Assembly (NCBI RefSeq): GCF_030848805.1
Contig: NW_027270352.1
Span: 61,576-125,575, forward strand
Origin: Temnothorax longispinosus
Lineage: Eukaryota > Arthropoda > Insecta > Hymenoptera > Formicidae
Direction: 5' to 3'
Length of the DNA stretch: 64,000 nucleotides
Shown: in pieces, positions 33,995-46,253 of the stretch
Layout of the letters: every line of letters begins with the position of its first letter
Position numbering within the stretch: the stretch's first letter is position 1
Translations under genes and position numbers: made by a program
Notes under the pieces: generated by a model
What the model was told of the DNA's origin: nothing
What the model saw: the letters and a program-made list of their open reading frames with translations, nothing else
The model's database searches: none

Positions 33995-35447
33995 AAAACC
34001 GCTTTAGACATCCCGAAGTCTTCTTCTAACCGAGTATGTTGGGCCTTTGGGGGCCAGAGTTCCTTCTTGAGAAGGGTCATTTCTAAATGTAATAAATTCA
34101 TTGCAAGATCTATTCAGTTACGTAACAATAGACTGATAAATAAGATTGCTAATTTTCACAGCTTGGTTAATCGACAAAATATTGCCCCCAGGAACATTCC
34201 TTTTTTGGTCTCCAGATGGCCGGTGGTCCAACCTTTCAGGAGTCATTTATACATCTGGTATACACATCCACAATACTCCTACTCCTCTCAGATTTGTCCA
34301 ATTTTGCCTTTAATAGACACTGATACTGGGTCCCTGGTTAGAGAGCATGGAAATCCCAATACCGCTTTTACTAATCTCATATCCTTTAATAGAGAGTATC
34401 CTACGGAGGTTGATATCTTCACAGATGGATCCAAGAATGACACTTCGGCGGGCTGCGCTATCTACGTCCCCTCAAAGGATATTACCAGGTTGTTTAAATT
34501 GAACCATTATACTAGCTCCTTTCGGCGGAGGCCATTGCTATCTCTAAATCAATTGACTTATTAGCATGGGAATGCTCGTGGGATTATGTAAATATCTGTA
34601 CGGACTCGTTGAGTGTCCTTATGACGTTATGTAACGCTAAACCTTTTAATTTCTGTAAACTCTGCCCGGTTATTGCGGATTTAAAAATTAAGTTGAACCT
34701 TGCTCTGATTAGTAGTAAGCGTATTAGATTTACATGGTGCCCTGCCCATATCGGCATATGTGGAAACGAGAGAGCAGATGTTGCCGTTAAGATTGCATCC
34801 ATTAATGGAGAACCTTTAAATAATAAAATATCTTATAGAGATGTCTCTGCTGCTTTGTTGGACACTTATAAAATGATTGACGTGGAATTTTTGGAGAAAA
34901 TCAATATTGGTTCGGGCAACTTTTATATGGAAAATTTTTATAAGACAGGAATTGATATTTCTTACCTAACTAAATTTAATATCGAAAGACGTTGGCTAGG
35001 TATTATTTCTCGTATCATTGTCGGATACGCTTTCTCTAATGCGACTAAGTTTAAATTCGGATTATGTGATTCTCCTGCGTGCCCCTGTGGCTCTTGTTAC
35101 CAAGACGTTGATCATTTGTTCTGGTCATGCGAGCTATACAGCAAAGAAAGAAATTAATTTATCAATAATCTATTCAAACTCAAACTTTTGGCACCTTTTT
35201 CTGTCGTATATTTATTTAACAACCTTAACAGGAATATCTTAAAGGTGATTATTAATTTTTTGAATGATTGTAAGTTCGATTTATAACTGATTGATACGGA
35301 GCTTGGCTCTCTTCTTTATCGGCATGTGGAGGAGGAGTAGCTGATGAAAGACGCAAGAGGGCGACTATTCCTCCGGATAGTCCCCCAGATTTCTTGTTAT
35401 AAAGCGTGGTACTACGGTTCCTGTGGAACCGGAAATCCATTCGGGGC

Positions 35448-35475
35448 AGAAAGAAGAAGAAGAAGAAGAAGAAGC
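35448..35475 (+). repeat. GAA-repeat tail of the non-LTR element
   Basis: A (GAA)n run directly after the 3' UTR marks the 3' end of the retrotransposon; simple-repeat tails are usual in the I and Jockey groups. The flanking GCGTAAGCGCTTACG on the right resembles repeats near 19490 and 19595. Confidence 0.65.
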
Positions 35476-35835
35476 GTAAGCGCTTACGTTCATTTCGGAA
35501 CGCATTGTTAGCGGATTACATATCAACAAACGTGTCGTCGAATCGAATTATAAACGGAAAAATTGTAACAAAATTCCAATTTCCAGCATTTAACGCAGTG
35601 GTTTTTCCTACATTGAATTTCTCACAAATGGATCTGTACATAATTTAAATATTAAGTAAGGAAAAATTATATGCATACACAAAAATAAATTAAAAATTGA
35701 ATAAACGAAATATAGGCTCTCTTGAATAAATCAATAAATAAAGGGAAGTGAGAGAGGCAATCAGAGCCACGCGCGGTAATTAATGCGCAATCAAAATAAG
35801 TCAATAATAAAATATATTATTTAGTTAATACAAAT

Positions 35836-35870
35836 TCGGACGTTTCGACACTTTTTTGTGTCATCTTCAG
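35836..35870 (-). ncRNA. Hammerhead-ribozyme-like core
   Basis: On the minus strand CTGAAGA, a hairpin GACAC-loop-GTGTC, then GAAACG form the core CUGANGA-stem II-GAAA of a hammerhead. Penelope-like elements carry such motifs in their terminal repeats. Stems I and III and the cleavage site were not verified. The surrounding 35640-36350 is AT-rich with no gene and may be a terminal-repeat fragment of such an element. Confidence 0.4.
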
Positions 35871-36480
35871 CGTAAAAATGAAAATAATACATGAAAATTT
35901 CAGACGATAAATTACAGTCAATTGCGATAAAATGAGTCAATCAGTAGAAAAGCGCAGTCAAATCAATAAAATAAAATTCATACGAATGTTCGGTAGTCTG
36001 TCAGGATATGCAAATGCTCCGAATCGATCGCATCTTCGACGTTTACTCCTAGGTTGGAAGACCATAGGTAGAAAGGAGAGATTCGATTATTGTCCTTTCT
36101 AAACCGTGAATCGGAGTCGCAATATGTTAAAAAACGCAATGTATTAGTATTAAAATTACAATCACAAATTCTTACTTACGGAGCATTACAGACCAGTAAG
36201 TAGCAGTGTTAAAAATGTACCTGTCGCTCTGACATGTCGTGAGTGAAGCGTTGGTACAAATTGGAAGGTTAACATAATAAAAGCGGTGTATACATGAGTT
36301 AATGGTGGGGATAAAAATTCACAACGAATTCACACGAAATTCACAACACCTAGACAGCTGCGCAAGGGTGCTGCGCGCGTGTTTGACGCTTGACACTCGA
36401 CGCTCGACGCTCCCATCTAAACGCACCTTTATATTCTTCACTACCACAGAACTTACATTTTAGTCTATTGTGTTCACTTT

Positions 36481-36580
36481 TACCAGAGAGAAACCTGAGA
36501 GCGGCCATCCCGCTTCGGGGGACGCCTAGAGTTCCTCTAGTAAGAGTTAGGACACCGTCCGCCATTAATAGGGAGCTATA
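36481..36580. repeat. Repeat block, inverted relative to 40719-40790
   Basis: GAGTTCCTCTAGTAAGAGTT and CCGCCATTAAT recur inverted at 40719-40790, so the two blocks bracket the P-like gene. The block's first part, AGAGAAACCTGAGAGCGGCC, also recurs inverted at about 47090-47120. From 36590 to 37100 there is AT-rich DNA without a gene. Confidence 0.6.
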
Positions 36581-37099
36581 GCGCGCGATTTGAAAGGCTT
36601 CTACTATTCTATTTATCTATTTATATATTAAAATTAAAGATTACGTTTCTTTTATATAAAAAGTTAAAAAATTGCTCTACGACGTATCACTTATATTATC
36701 TATTTGTAATTTTATAAAAGTCTGTCTTTATTTACAAAGATAACATTTGGACATGAAATACATAGTAAGTATAATAATACATTTCACAATCACCATCATT
36801 TAATGAAGTTGCTGCAAATGCTCTCCACAGAACTAATATCACGATATGCATATAAAAATCAAATGTAGCATGATTTTTTTTAACTCATTGCAATAGGAGA
36901 AACCTGAAAAAATTAACGAATGGAGTACAGTATTTATAGGAAAGTCAACTAGAGATAGAATAATATTAAAGTTTTTTATTCGAATAAACCATACTATAAT
37001 TTTTTATTCAAAACAAGCCATATATTAAACTTTTTATAGAACATAATAAACACGCATATAACATGATGTATTTAACTTAATGAATACAAACCAAATTTA

Positions 37100-40000
37100 T
37101 TATGTTACAGCATGCATATAAGCACTTTTGCTCGCAAACATAGAATTTTTATCCATTCCATGCAATGTTACAGACATTTTTTTTAATCTAAAAGTAATGA
37201 AACGTGTAATGATTTTTTGTTTTAAATTATGACAATTTGGAATTGTAAAGTTAATCGTATTACACAAATTAATAAAAAATTTTTTTAAATTTATGGATTT
37301 GGAACAAACTTGTATGTAATAACTCTGGAAAACCTTTTCCATCTTTACAATAAAAGAAAATGTTGGTTCATTCATAAAAAATAATGTTTCTTCCTTGAAA
37401 CATCTTGCTCTTGTCAATTCACTATGTGAACACGCAATAAAGTCAGTACTCCCTGTAGCGTTAATACAAGTATCACATACTTTTTCTTTAGTTTTAATTT
37501 TATACAATATATAACCGCCTAAATAATATATAGTATTTAAAGCCATATTATCAAGAACAATATTATCACAAATATCAGTCTCATTTATTTGTACTATTTG
37601 ATTGCTAACAAGTTCATTTTCGTCGATAATCGGACGCGTGCGATTCTTGTTTGACATTAGTTCTAAAACTGTGAAAAGAACTCCCTGTCATCATTGTCAT
37701 AACTACTGTGTCCAATATGCTTCATATATTGCGAAATTGTAATTAATTTGAGATCATTTTTGAACTGGACTGCATTTGGTATCACGTTTTTAGAACGAAT
37801 AATAGAAAATACATTTTCCAAACAATCTTGCATAAATCGCGACGTGAGAACGAACTCGAAGCCCTCATTATCAAGTAAGTAATTAGTTAATTGTATAACG
37901 GACATGGTAGAAATTATAACACCTGTTTGAAATGGTTTCCATGACCCTGATTTGCCGACCTCCATTCCTGTAACTACTTGAATAACTTCTCTTAAAAATT
38001 GCATTGTTTCTTCAAATTTTTCTACATTAAGTTTTCCTAAGGCTAGTTTTGGTGTTCTTGCGCTCATAATCGTAAACCATTTAGAAATGAACTGTATAAA
38101 CCAAGCAGTTGTTTTAAGAGTTGGATCATTTGTATCTTCAGCATGAAATTGTAGAGCAGAACCTACACGATGGTTCAATACATTAGTAGCATTGCTCACT
38201 TTCATTTTTTGAAAATAATTATTAGGATCTAATAATTTTCTTTGCAATTTTGGAGCTATTAATAAACCAAAACCTAATTTTTCTTGTGCTGTGCATAATT
38301 TATGTAAATGAGAAACTCTTACTTCATTTGTTGGTAAACCATATTTATCTACTATTTCCTTTGGAATTTTAAACAATTCATTTCTTATAAAACCTGCTTT
38401 TAAGTTTTTGAATGTATGTGCTACGTCATGAAAAAAATAAAGAGAGCGATTTTTGTCAACAGGATGTACGCAAGAATTTATGATCCTAGAATGTCGTGAA
38501 ATTTTTATACCAAACGCTTTCCATAATGCCATATTTGCGGATCCCATATCTGAAGTAATACTATGAACGCGTAATTCTATTTTTTCTGCTTTTTCTATAA
38601 TATCACAGACAATAGGTTTTAATTTTGTACCATCCACTGAGTCACTGGTATAATACTTAATAGGCGACAACTTGCTTCCATCGACTTGAAATGCCTCCTA
38701 ACATTATAACTAAAGCATGATTAGCGATATGCTTATCACCCGAACAATTTTGTAAAGTAGCAGTACCTAAGTACGTATTTTTTGATATATCTAATACATG
38801 ACTGGGTGTTATGCTCATTTCATCTAGCACTAGCATGCAATGATTATCTAAACTATTTTTGAAGGAAGAAACTTTAATACTTAAAAAGTCAAAAATGTCA
38901 TTCAAAATACCACTATCAAACTGTATATTTTGCATTTTCCTATTTAATGTTCGTAGCGAAGGTAAAGGAAAATGACGAATCACTTCCTCATAACCTGAGC
39001 TACCACATGCAAACCTTATTTTTAGTGCTTTTTGTATAGTATTATTGCACCATTTTGGAACTTTGATAAATTCGCCAGATAACAGTTTTAGTTGCGTATC
39101 GCTAAGCATATTCTTTATCTTTGTTGCAAGTATATGGGAAGAACCTGTTCGTTGTTGTAAACGTTTTATATTGCGTTTTGCATTGAGAAGTTTTTCTTTT
39201 GCATGTTTATGTAAGCGATCAATTTTTGTTAAAAGTTTACGCATTTCTTCTATTGTTTTGTCTTTTTGTAAACAATTAGTGCACGAATTCAAAACTTTAT
39301 TTGATTGCACGGATTTTCCATTTTCTGCTTCGCTACTTTCAATATTTATAATTTCATTCACATCTTCATACTCCATTGGTTCATGTTCATTATTTTGGGA
39401 CGAATTTTCTTCAATATGCACCGTCTCGCTTTGCACAAAGTCTTCCGTTGATTGATCTTTATTTTCATACTCCATTGGTTCATGTTCATTATTTTGGGAC
39501 GAATTTTCTCCAATATGCACCGTCTCACCTTGCACATAGTCTTTCGTTGATTGATCTTTATTTTCAATTTCGTTAATTATTAGCTCTTTTGGAACTGAAA
39601 ATAAAGTATTAACATTGGAACATGATTGGAACATATAATTGAATTCTGTCCATACAGAAAAAACTTTACTTTTGTTTATTTAATTTCTTTCTTATATTCC
39701 TTAATCTTTGCTGTTAAATAATAATTATTTATATCTATTTCTACAAAAAATCTATTACTTTAATAAATGCAAAAGTTATTATTTATAATAGGTACTGTGT
39801 TATTAATTTCTATAAAACTAATAAAAATAGAAATACAAAAAATTAAGAATTTTAAACCAACATAGATGAAAAAATTACCTCTGTATCACCAAATAAAGTA
39901 GGTATGGCATTCATTTTTAATTTCAAGCTGCCATCTGCTCTATGTTTTTCCCACATTTCAGGAGCAAAATGAACCTATAAATCATAAAAATAATGTAACA

Positions 40001-40301
40001 ATAATAGAGTATCGGAAACTCACTCTTTCTAATTGTCCCCTTTAGAAAGAGACAAAGAGTGAGTCCGAAACGCATCCAATTTTGGAGACCAGGCATTAAT
40101 GACGCCGTACAACAATTATTAATAAGTTCAAATTTATATTATTACCTGACATAATGTTGAATGTTTTGTTGGGATCCAATTTGTACGATTCACATTGTGA
40201 ATCCATATTGCACATCTTTGTGTATCTTTTAATGGGAAATAACACATTTTGTAACCTGATTTCCAGGAATTTGAGCAACCTTGCGCCGCACAACTAGGCA
40301 T
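37100..40301 (-). pseudogene. P-element/THAP9-like transposase, second family
   Basis: Minus-strand gene of the P superfamily, nearly full length. THAP zinc-finger exons lie at 40301-40146 (MPSCAAQGC...TLCQ) and 39974-39879 (VHF...AIPTLF), giving the C2CH set C-x4-C...C-x2-H. The next block, 39634-38657, has an acidic stretch with a 33-residue repeat (ENKDQST...EPMEYE, twice), a coiled coil, a helix-turn-helix and VLDEMSI of the catalytic core. A one-base shift near 38660 moves into 38670-37663, with SDMGSANMALW and FFHDVAHTFKNLK. A second shift near 37665 leads to the C-terminal block 37657-37100 (LGGYILYKIK, C..C). The splice into the 39.6-kb block does not fit phase cleanly. Two frameshifts make it a pseudogene, though decay is mild compared with the copy at 16.4-18.8 kb. 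Confidence 0.8.
39365..39562 (-). repeat. 99-bp tandem repeat inside the transposase
   Basis: Two adjacent 99-bp units, in frame, each encoding a 33-residue acidic segment with VHI.ENSSQNNEHEPMEYE. They differ at a few bases, so the duplication is fairly young. Confidence 0.85.
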
Positions 40302-40931
40302 TTTATCTACAACACAGTTTTTAAAATTATTTTTCCAAACTATTTGTAAGTATAAGTTTTAGGTTAAGGTTTTTTGTATAAGTTTTAGATTACAGTTTGT
40401 GAATTTAATATTATAATAAATAATTACTAAATACATTTTATTAATAAGTATCGCTTATAATCATGTACAGTTAAACAGATGTAAAATAACTCTTTGTTAT
40501 ATTTTAATTATTTTTATTACTTACTGTAACGTGAATTTTACTCGCTTGCGAAATAGTCATACTTTTGCATAGCGAACGATCGAGGTAATTTTGTTCTTCA
40601 ACTATCGTACTTGGAAATTGTAGCATAGCCGGGCATAGCGGATCACTAACACTTATGTTATAGCTTTGTCTCACTCCCACTTGCATAGCTTTGTCTCACT
40701 CCCACTAACGTCTTCCCCATTAATGGCGGAACCAATCAGGATTCAGACCGGGGTGTCCTAACTCTTACTAGAGGAACTCTAGGGACGCCTGTCCTAATCT
40801 GCCCTCTGAGAAAGTGGACGTCAACTACGGCGTTACGCTAGGTAACGATCAGAGAGATCTCGGGTAACGATACATGGGTTCGTATCCGTGCTATGGTTCG
40901 TGTCCGAACTACTCAGATGGAGGGGATGTGC

Positions 40932-40959
40932 ATGGTATAAATACATGTATTTATACCAT
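40932..40959. repeat. Perfect 28-bp palindrome in a 10-bp duplication
   Basis: A perfect palindrome (ATGGTATAAATACA and its inverse) lies between two copies of GGGGATGTGC (40922-40931 and 40960-40969). The opposite arm of the giant foldback, near 46950, has one copy of this site and no palindrome, so this is an insertion. Confidence 0.8.
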
Positions 40960-41640
40960 GGGGATGTGCTGGTCGCGCAAGCCCCTCCTCTGTCAGTCAT
41001 GTCAGTGTACGCTCGGCACTCGGTAAGCTTCGCGCGGGGAGAGAAGGGCAGACATACGATCTGCTGTTTCCTTCTCTCTTGAGCTGTTAGAGGCCACGCA
41101 TTTCGGGTATCGCCTCTCATGTCTCGCCGAGTGCCGAGTCTCGAGTTGGCAAATCGACGATGCGCTATGTTACATTTATGTTTATATTTACGAGTTTTAA
41201 TTGTTATATTTATAAATATTGCAATTATATTTACAAAAAAATTGCAAATTAATAAATAAATTTTATTAAACATAAAATCGCGTATGATCATGTACTTCCG
41301 TAGTTTTTGTACCGTTAAAATTAAACATAAAATTAATTAATTAAATAAATATTTATAAACATAAAAACTAAAATTCGTAAATGTAATGTATAGAAATTCC
41401 CGTTCTGGCCAATATGTTTTTTTATCTAGAAAAAAAGTCATATTAAAAACATTAACTTTGGGATAATATTTAAATTTAATATTTAAATGCATAATAATAG
41501 TAAAATATTAACTATCAAGAAAAAAAGGTAGTTTATAGTGTTCTTTTTACTCTTATTTTTGCCAAATCACGAGCACCAAAAGAGGGATATTGGATTAAAA
41601 TAAAAACAATTTATTATACAAATAATGCACACGGTTAATG

Positions 41641-41666
41641 TTTCGACTATAGTTAGTCTTCTTCGG
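41641..41666 (-). ncRNA. Hammerhead-like core in the left arm
   Basis: On the minus strand CCGAAGA, hairpin GACTA-loop-TAGTC, then GAAA. One base of the CUGANGA box differs (CCGAAGA). The mirrored copy is at 46217-46253 on the plus strand with a longer loop. Confidence 0.3.
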
Positions 41667-42367
41667 AACGGATTATTACGAAAGAAGAAGATAAATATCA
41701 AGAAACATAATAATTAATGTTTATTTAACATACTAAAACATTAAACATTAGTCCAGACTAAAACATTAAACAATCACCTAACAATATAAACAAAATAAAC
41801 AAATAATCTAATTGAATCACAAATATAAAAACGCCGGAATAATCGAATGAAACCATGGCAAGATTATTTATATTGAGAAGTGGTAAAATCTCTTCCGTCA
41901 GGAAGAGAATGTAAAAAATTATTAACGGGGGTATTTTGATTTAAAAGATTTTTAAAATATATAACTTGCAGGAATTTTTTATAGGGAAACAAAGAAAGTG
42001 AATAACGTTAAACTTTGCATGTTCACTTCACCTTATTTTAAAATTTTATTTTTATTTTTTAAGTAACAAAAATGCTTTTCCTTTCTATTATATTATAGGT
42101 ATTCTGGTCACTAGAAGATATAAATGACAGACGGTGTAAATAATTCTAGCTGTTCTACAGGTATTTAAAACGCAAAAAGCTAAAATTTTCTTATTCAGAA
42201 GAAGTATATGTGGCTATCGTCTGAACTAAAACTAAACCAATATTTCCATTCTAGGCAGCCTTTTTATCAAAAATATTATTAATCAATATTAAATAAACAA
42301 TTTACGGTCTGAACTTGTATTTTATAGTAGCCTAATAATATTTTTTATATACTATATTCACATATTT

Positions 42368-42560
42368 TTTTCAACCTTAATAAACTACGCGCCGACTTGT
42401 CAGACTTATAACACAGCTCCTATTGGAGTAGTAAAATCTCCTCATTCCCCTCTAATTAAATCGATTTAAATAATAGTAAAGAATTTACTACTCCAACACA
42501 GGAGCTGTGTTGTAAGTCTGACAAGTTATGTCGGCGCGCAGTTTATTAAGGTTGGAAAAA
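42368..42560. mobile_element. Foldback nested in the giant palindrome
   Basis: TTCAACCTTAATAAACTACG...CTGTGTTGTAAGTCTGACAAG type inverted arms around an AT-rich centre. I did not find it in the matching place of the opposite arm, so it was probably inserted after the palindrome formed. Confidence 0.5.
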
Positions 42561-45058
42561 ATATACGTGTAATACACAAAAAATATTATTAGGCTATTAA
42601 GATCCAAGCTCGGACCGCCGTAAACGGCTTATTTAATATTGATTAATTGTATAACGGTCACATAAAACGGGGGGTCTTATTTCTCTTATATTATTAAAAA
42701 TATTATAACTTTTTTTTAAAATTTTGTTAGTATTTTATTAAAAGAAAAAAACTAATAAACGTATAATGTTTATTCTAGTTCAAACAATAACCACATTGCA
42801 CTTATTCTGAATAAGAAAATTTTTTGTTTTTGGGTTTCTGATACCTATAGAACAACCAGAATCATTTACTCCGTCTGTCATTTACACCTTCTAGTGATCA
42901 TGCAAGATATAACATAGAAAAAAATAGCATTTTTCTTACTTAAAAAATAAAAATAAATTCTTAAAATAAGGTTAAATAAGAACATGCAAAGTTTAACAAT
43001 ATTCGCTTTCTTAGTTCCGCTATAAAAAATTCCCATTTATAAAAAATACTTATTTTTAAGATCTTTCAAACCAGAATACGCCCTTAATTTATTGTTTGTT
43101 ATTAATATATTGTTATTAATTATATACATATAAGTATTAGAAAGCATATGGTATAAAATAATTTCAATATTCAAATTATTGTAATAATAATAAAAAAATC
43201 AATTATTTATATTTTCTTCTGTGTGTGTATGCGTGATGTTATTGACAATAGTTTTTTTGCACGTTTACATTTCTTTTACAGATTTTTTACACGCTTAATT
43301 TTCACAAGTGTGATGTCAAATACAGACAAGATTTTTGTTTATCTGTTATAAGTGTTATTTCGAATGCAAGATTTTAATAATCAAACGTTTTTAATAATCA
43401 AACATTTTCAAACTGCAAACGAGGGACAAGCAATATCATCTACACAGCATGTAGCCTTAAAATACTATGATCTTTTCTAGCAGCACTAGCGTATAATTTG
43501 TCCGCCGACATTACGAATTTCTTCTGCAGCAACACATAAAATGTTAAACAGTTTCCTCGAATGGTTGTAACAACGTCTGTATGTCCTTGCATTATTAATT
43601 TGTTAAGGTATTGTTCACATTCTCATTCTAAAATAATAATACTATTAAAAAATGTTTATTCTTCTTTAAAGAAAATGCTGTCTCAAATGTTATTCTTTCA
43701 AAAAATTTTGACAGACTTGGAAGAAAGAGTTAATTTATATATAGAGACAGAAACTTATCTTAACTTTTAAAATATATTTTAAATTTCTTTAATGCATATA
43801 ATGCGCGTGTGAGTATGAAAGTGCAATTTGTTTTTATAAATATGATAAATATTATTTTTTAAAAGCTTAATGACAATAATAATCAACGGCAAGACGTTTG
43901 TGTGTGATAAAAAATTTACAACATAAAAATACACAAATTTATATAATTAAATGTAAAATATGTCCGTTTAATTAATAATATTCACGATGTTTAGAAATAC
44001 AAATTGGATTTTCATATTCACACGCGTGTGGCCGGGGCGTATTAAAAAAAGAGGTGTGGCCTCGGGGGGTTAATGATGCAAAAGCATGCAGACGTTGTTA
44101 TAATCGTTCAAGAAAACTGTTCAATATTTTATGTGATTGTTGCAGAAGAAATTCGTAATGTCGGCGAATAAATTATACGCTAGTGCTTCTAGAGAAAATC
44201 GTAGTATTTTAAGACTACATGTTGTGGATCATATTGCTGATCACTCGTTTGCAGATTGAAAATGTTAAACGTAATCTTGCATTTGAAGTCACGCTTATAA
44301 CAGATAAATAAAAATCTTGTCTGTATTTCACATCACACTTGTGAAAGTTAAGCGTGTAATAAATCTGCAAAAAAAATGTAAACGTGCAAAAAAACTTGTC
44401 AATAATATCACACACACACGCACACACAGTAGAAAATGTAAATAATTGATTTCTTTATTATTACATTTGAATATTGAAATTATTTTGTACCATATGCTTC
44501 TTCACACTTATATGTATGTAATTAATAACAATATGTTAATGACAAATAATAAATTACAAGGGCGTATTCTAGTTTGAAAGATCTTAAGGACGTTCTCCGA
44601 AAAATCGATTTTCTCTAGATTTTTTTTAAAACTGTGAATATACATTAATTTAGGTGTGCTTTATGCGTGGTATAAATTTCAGTACCTCTTACGATATTAA
44701 AAATCGAGATATTGAGCTTCAAAGTTTCAACTTTTAACATGGAATTCCTATTCCGAGCTATTGTAATATAGACATAATAAATTGTGAAAAAAGTTTTCTC
44801 TAAATGTTTTTGAAAAACTAGTATATAATCCATAAAAATAGAAATAATATGCGATAAGTGTCAATAACCTTGCGGTACGCGTTTTCGAGAAATACTAGTG
44901 TAAAGTACGCGATTTGATGAATTTTTCGCTCGGTTCAGGAATGACAGAAGAGGAGAGGCGTCAGTTATTACTTGGCAACGCCGCATGAGTTCTCACGCGT
45001 GAAGTTAACTTCTTATTTTTTAGTTGTTATATGTAATATTTTGTATATAAACAATGAA

Positions 45059-45187
45059 GGGTCAAAGCACATAACATGGCGTAGCGATATACGACGGTCG
45101 TAGTACTCGACCTGACAGATCAGGATACGCCAAAGTTTGTGCGTTACTTACGTCCACGACTACGACTGTCATATGTGCTTTGGCCCT
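45059..45187. mobile_element. Complete 129-bp element (CCAAAGCACATA family)
   Basis: Ends AGGGTCAAAGCACATAACAT / TATGTGCTTTGGCCCT. It is the full-length reference for the partial copies at 2971 and 14150. Inserted in the right arm of the giant palindrome. Confidence 0.7.
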
Positions 45188-46216
45188 AACTTTAGTAAAA
45201 TAAATTTTTCTTTTTAGGCATGAATACAAGTTGAGCACGACTGGAGCCGGGGAAGGTCTTTAAAAATAGGTATTTTTCAGGAATTTTTAATTAGGTGAAC
45301 GAAGAAAGCGAATAACGTTAAACTTTGCATGTTCTTTTAATCTTATTTTAAGAATATATTTTTATTTTTTAAGTAAGAAAAATATTCTTATTTATGTTAT
45401 ATCTTGATCACTAAAAGACGTAAATAAGAGATGAAGTAAATGATTCTAGCTGTTCTAAATATCAAAAATGTAAAAACCAAAAACTTTCTTATTCAAAATA
45501 AGTGATGGCTATCGTCTGAACTAGAATAAACATTGTTTATTAGTTTTTTTTTTAATAAAATACTAATAAAATTTTGAAAAAAGTTATAATATTTTTAATA
45601 AAAAAGCCGCTTTTACACACACAAAATAGAAATATTGATTTAATTCTAGTTCAGACAATAGCCACACTTCTGCAGAATTAGAAATTTTAGAGAAAGAAAA
45701 TTTTAGCTTTTTGTGTTTCAGATACCTAGAACAGCTAAAATTATTTACACCGTCTGTCATTTATAGTGACAAGGATATAACAGAAAAGAAGAGCATTTTT
45801 GTTACTTAAATAAAAATAAAATTTTAAAATAAGGTGAAGAGAACATGCAAAGTTTAACGTTATTCACTTTTTTTGTTTTCCTATAAAAAATTCCTGAAAA
45901 ATATCTATTTTAAAGATATTTTAAATCAGAATACCCCCGTTAATAATTGTTTACATTCTCTTCCTGACGGAAGAGATTTTATCACCTCTCAATATAAATA
46001 TAAAATTTATCTTGTCATGGTTTCATTCGATTTATACTCCGGCGTTTTTATATTTGTGATTCAATTAGATTTTATTGTTTATTTTGTTTATATTATTAGG
46101 AAATTGTTTAATGTTTTAGTCTAGTAGACTAATGTTTAATGTTTTAGTATGTTAACTGAAACATTATCATGTTTTAATATTTATATCTTCTTCTTTTATA
46201 TTCATAGTAATCCGTT

Positions 46217-46253
46217 CCGAAGAAGACTAAAATTATAATAAGTACAGTCGAAA
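46217..46253 (+). ncRNA. Hammerhead-like core in the right arm
   Basis: CCGAAGA, then AGACT...AGTC hairpin, then GAAA. Mirror of the motif at 41641-41666, with a larger loop and more decay. Confidence 0.25.

Larger units (their letters stand above)
26859..35278 (+). pseudogene. Non-LTR ORF2: endonuclease, reverse transcriptase, RNase H
   Basis: It starts MSLKILQWNCRS, the apurinic-type endonuclease opening. LQETWL, ICGDFNTQHETWG and GSDHYPI are the catalytic motifs. The frame shifts at a G run near 27040 and again near 27440, then is open to the Copia insertion at 29328. The reverse transcriptase block has RPISLASNVFKIFERLV, PQGSVLSPILFNLYV and the YADD active site (LQYADDIAILF). It resumes at 33995 after the AAAAC target duplication. 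RNase H follows: VDIFTDGSKND, a frameshift near 34518, AEAIAIS, TDSLSV and WCPAHIGICGNERAD. A CPCG...DHLFWSC zinc-like motif precedes an in-frame stop near 35156, and the frame ends at about 35278. The RNase H domain supports the I clade over Jockey. Inactive. Confidence 0.85.
20105..35475 (+). mobile_element. I-like non-LTR retrotransposon, degenerate and interrupted
   Basis: One plus-strand element whose parts resume cleanly after each insertion: 5' region 20105-21586, ORF1 from 21587, ORF2 from 26859, 3' end in a GAA-repeat tail at 35448-35475. It encodes a zinc-knuckle ORF1 protein and an apurinic-type endonuclease, reverse transcriptase and RNase H, the layout of the I clade. Insertions are a 3.7-kb foldback (21805-25482), a MITE (25687-25938) and a Copia element (29329-33994). 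Without them it is about 6.8 kb. Several frameshifts and a stop make it inactive. The true 5' end is not certain. Confidence 0.75.

Noticed and set aside
40833..41291. 152-codon open frame on the minus strand
   Set aside because: It lies across a palindrome arm and the 28-bp palindrome, has no recognisable domain, and its mirror at 46718-47125 does not share the frame.
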